From Dugong dugon (taxonomy: Eukaryota; Chordata; Mammalia; Sirenia; Dugongidae), in assembly GCA_030035585.1 (NCBI GenBank), contig CM057481.1, positions 10,723,628 to 10,787,627 of the forward strand: DNA of 64,000 nucleotides, in the 5' to 3' direction. The notes under the pieces were generated by a model, which had not been told where the DNA came from, did no database searches, and was given only the letters and a program-made list of their open reading frames with translations. Below, one piece after another: positions 63,437-64,000 of this stretch. The translations under genes and the position numbers were made by a program. Each line of letters starts with the position of its first letter. Within the stretch, counting starts at the first letter, position 1.

Positions 63437-64000
63437 AGAGCGACAAATGGGCAGGCTCTAGGGCCATTGTTAATGTGACCACATCCTTGTTTTCCTTGGC
63501 CTCCCTGCCTCTCCAGCCAGCCTGTGGTAGTGGCTGTCTGGTGGGCTGCATGGGCTATAAAAAGCCCCTTCCCAAGCCCCGCAGGGCCCTTTGTCCCTGA
63601 GATCAAAGCACCTGCATGTGATCTAACAGTAGGTGATGCTCTGCTCTGGAACAGAAATAAGTGAGCAGAAAGTTTATCTTGTGTTTTTGGGAATCACAGA
63701 TAGTTAGGAGAAGCCGAGGAGTTACAATTAAGGGTGTTTCCTTGGTGGTGCAGTGTTCTGGAGGCTGAACAAATGACTCAGGAATTGGTAACAGGATTAG
63801 AGAATCTCTCGGTCATTTCCAGTGGGCTAATGCTTGGTGATATATAGCTTGGTGGGTTCAGAATGGGACTGCTATGCCTTGTTCTTTTCTTTTTAATTAT
63901 TATTTCTAGAAGGTTGGTGAGCGCATGACACGGGCCTTTCACAGGTGCTTCATCCTGTCTGTGGTAGGTGTCACCATAGGCACAAAGCAACTTCTCATCC
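63437..64000. other. unassigned; isolated TATA-like motif
   Basis: A GC-flanked, nearly palindromic TATA motif GGGCTATAAAAAGCCCC occurs at about 63551-63567. I see no exon downstream. The rest is unrecognised. Confidence 0.4.

Overview
This window is mammalian nuclear DNA made almost entirely of interspersed repeats in non-coding sequence. I found no convincing protein-coding exon, rRNA gene, functional tRNA gene or CRISPR array. All open reading frames in it are short (213 codons at most). The ones that can be explained are chance frames or transposon remains: a BovB-type RTE reverse transcriptase, antisense L2 reverse transcriptase debris and a pogo/Tigger transposase tail.

The organism is an afrotherian, and very probably a paenungulate (elephant, sirenian or hyrax), with elephant my first guess. 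The evidence is about 25 AfroSINE copies, a BovB-like RTE whose 3' tail matches the AfroSINE tail, and three AfroSINEs that share the same internal deletion of roughly 45 bp, which I recall as the paenungulate-specific subfamily. The older layer (MIR, L2, MLT1, MER5A, MER20-type hAT elements, L1M) is shared by placental mammals.

Layout. 0-9 kb: MER5A, AfroSINEs, L1M fragments, a palindromic hAT element inside a MIR, and a 131-bp L1 end with a perfect 18-bp target duplication. 9-14 kb: a three-level nest (AfroSINE in MLT1 in L2), two LTRs and a tRNA-Gly-headed SINE with an RTE tail. 15-20 kb: a 186-bp inverted repeat, a composite L1 inside an RTE, and a 1.3-kb insertion that looks like a retroposed endogenous-retrovirus transcript. 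22-31 kb: a 2.2-kb antisense L2 split by an MLT1, an LTR, a MER5A inside a MIR, and L1 3' ends. 31-41 kb: an L1 3' end inside a hAT element, an LTR inside an LTR, and the RTE reverse-transcriptase fragment. 41-50 kb: L2, MIR, an AfroSINE split by a probable LTR, an AfroSINE inside an AfroSINE, and another LTR. 50-53 kb: three DNA transposons in 2 kb. 53-64 kb: two AfroSINEs nested in an RTE tail, a 49-bp minisatellite, two LTR-like elements and an AfroSINE cluster.

The elements do not form a pathway. They record successive insertions, and in more than twenty cases the target-site duplications can be read directly, which gives relative insertion order. The most unusual items are the apparent processed retroviral transcript (18.9-20.2 kb), a small terminal-inverted-repeat element I cannot name (50.9-51.1 kb), the RTE/AfroSINE tail sharing, the composite L1 at 17.3-18.2 kb and the minisatellite at 55.8 kb. 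Repeat family names come from memory of consensus sequences; no database was searched.
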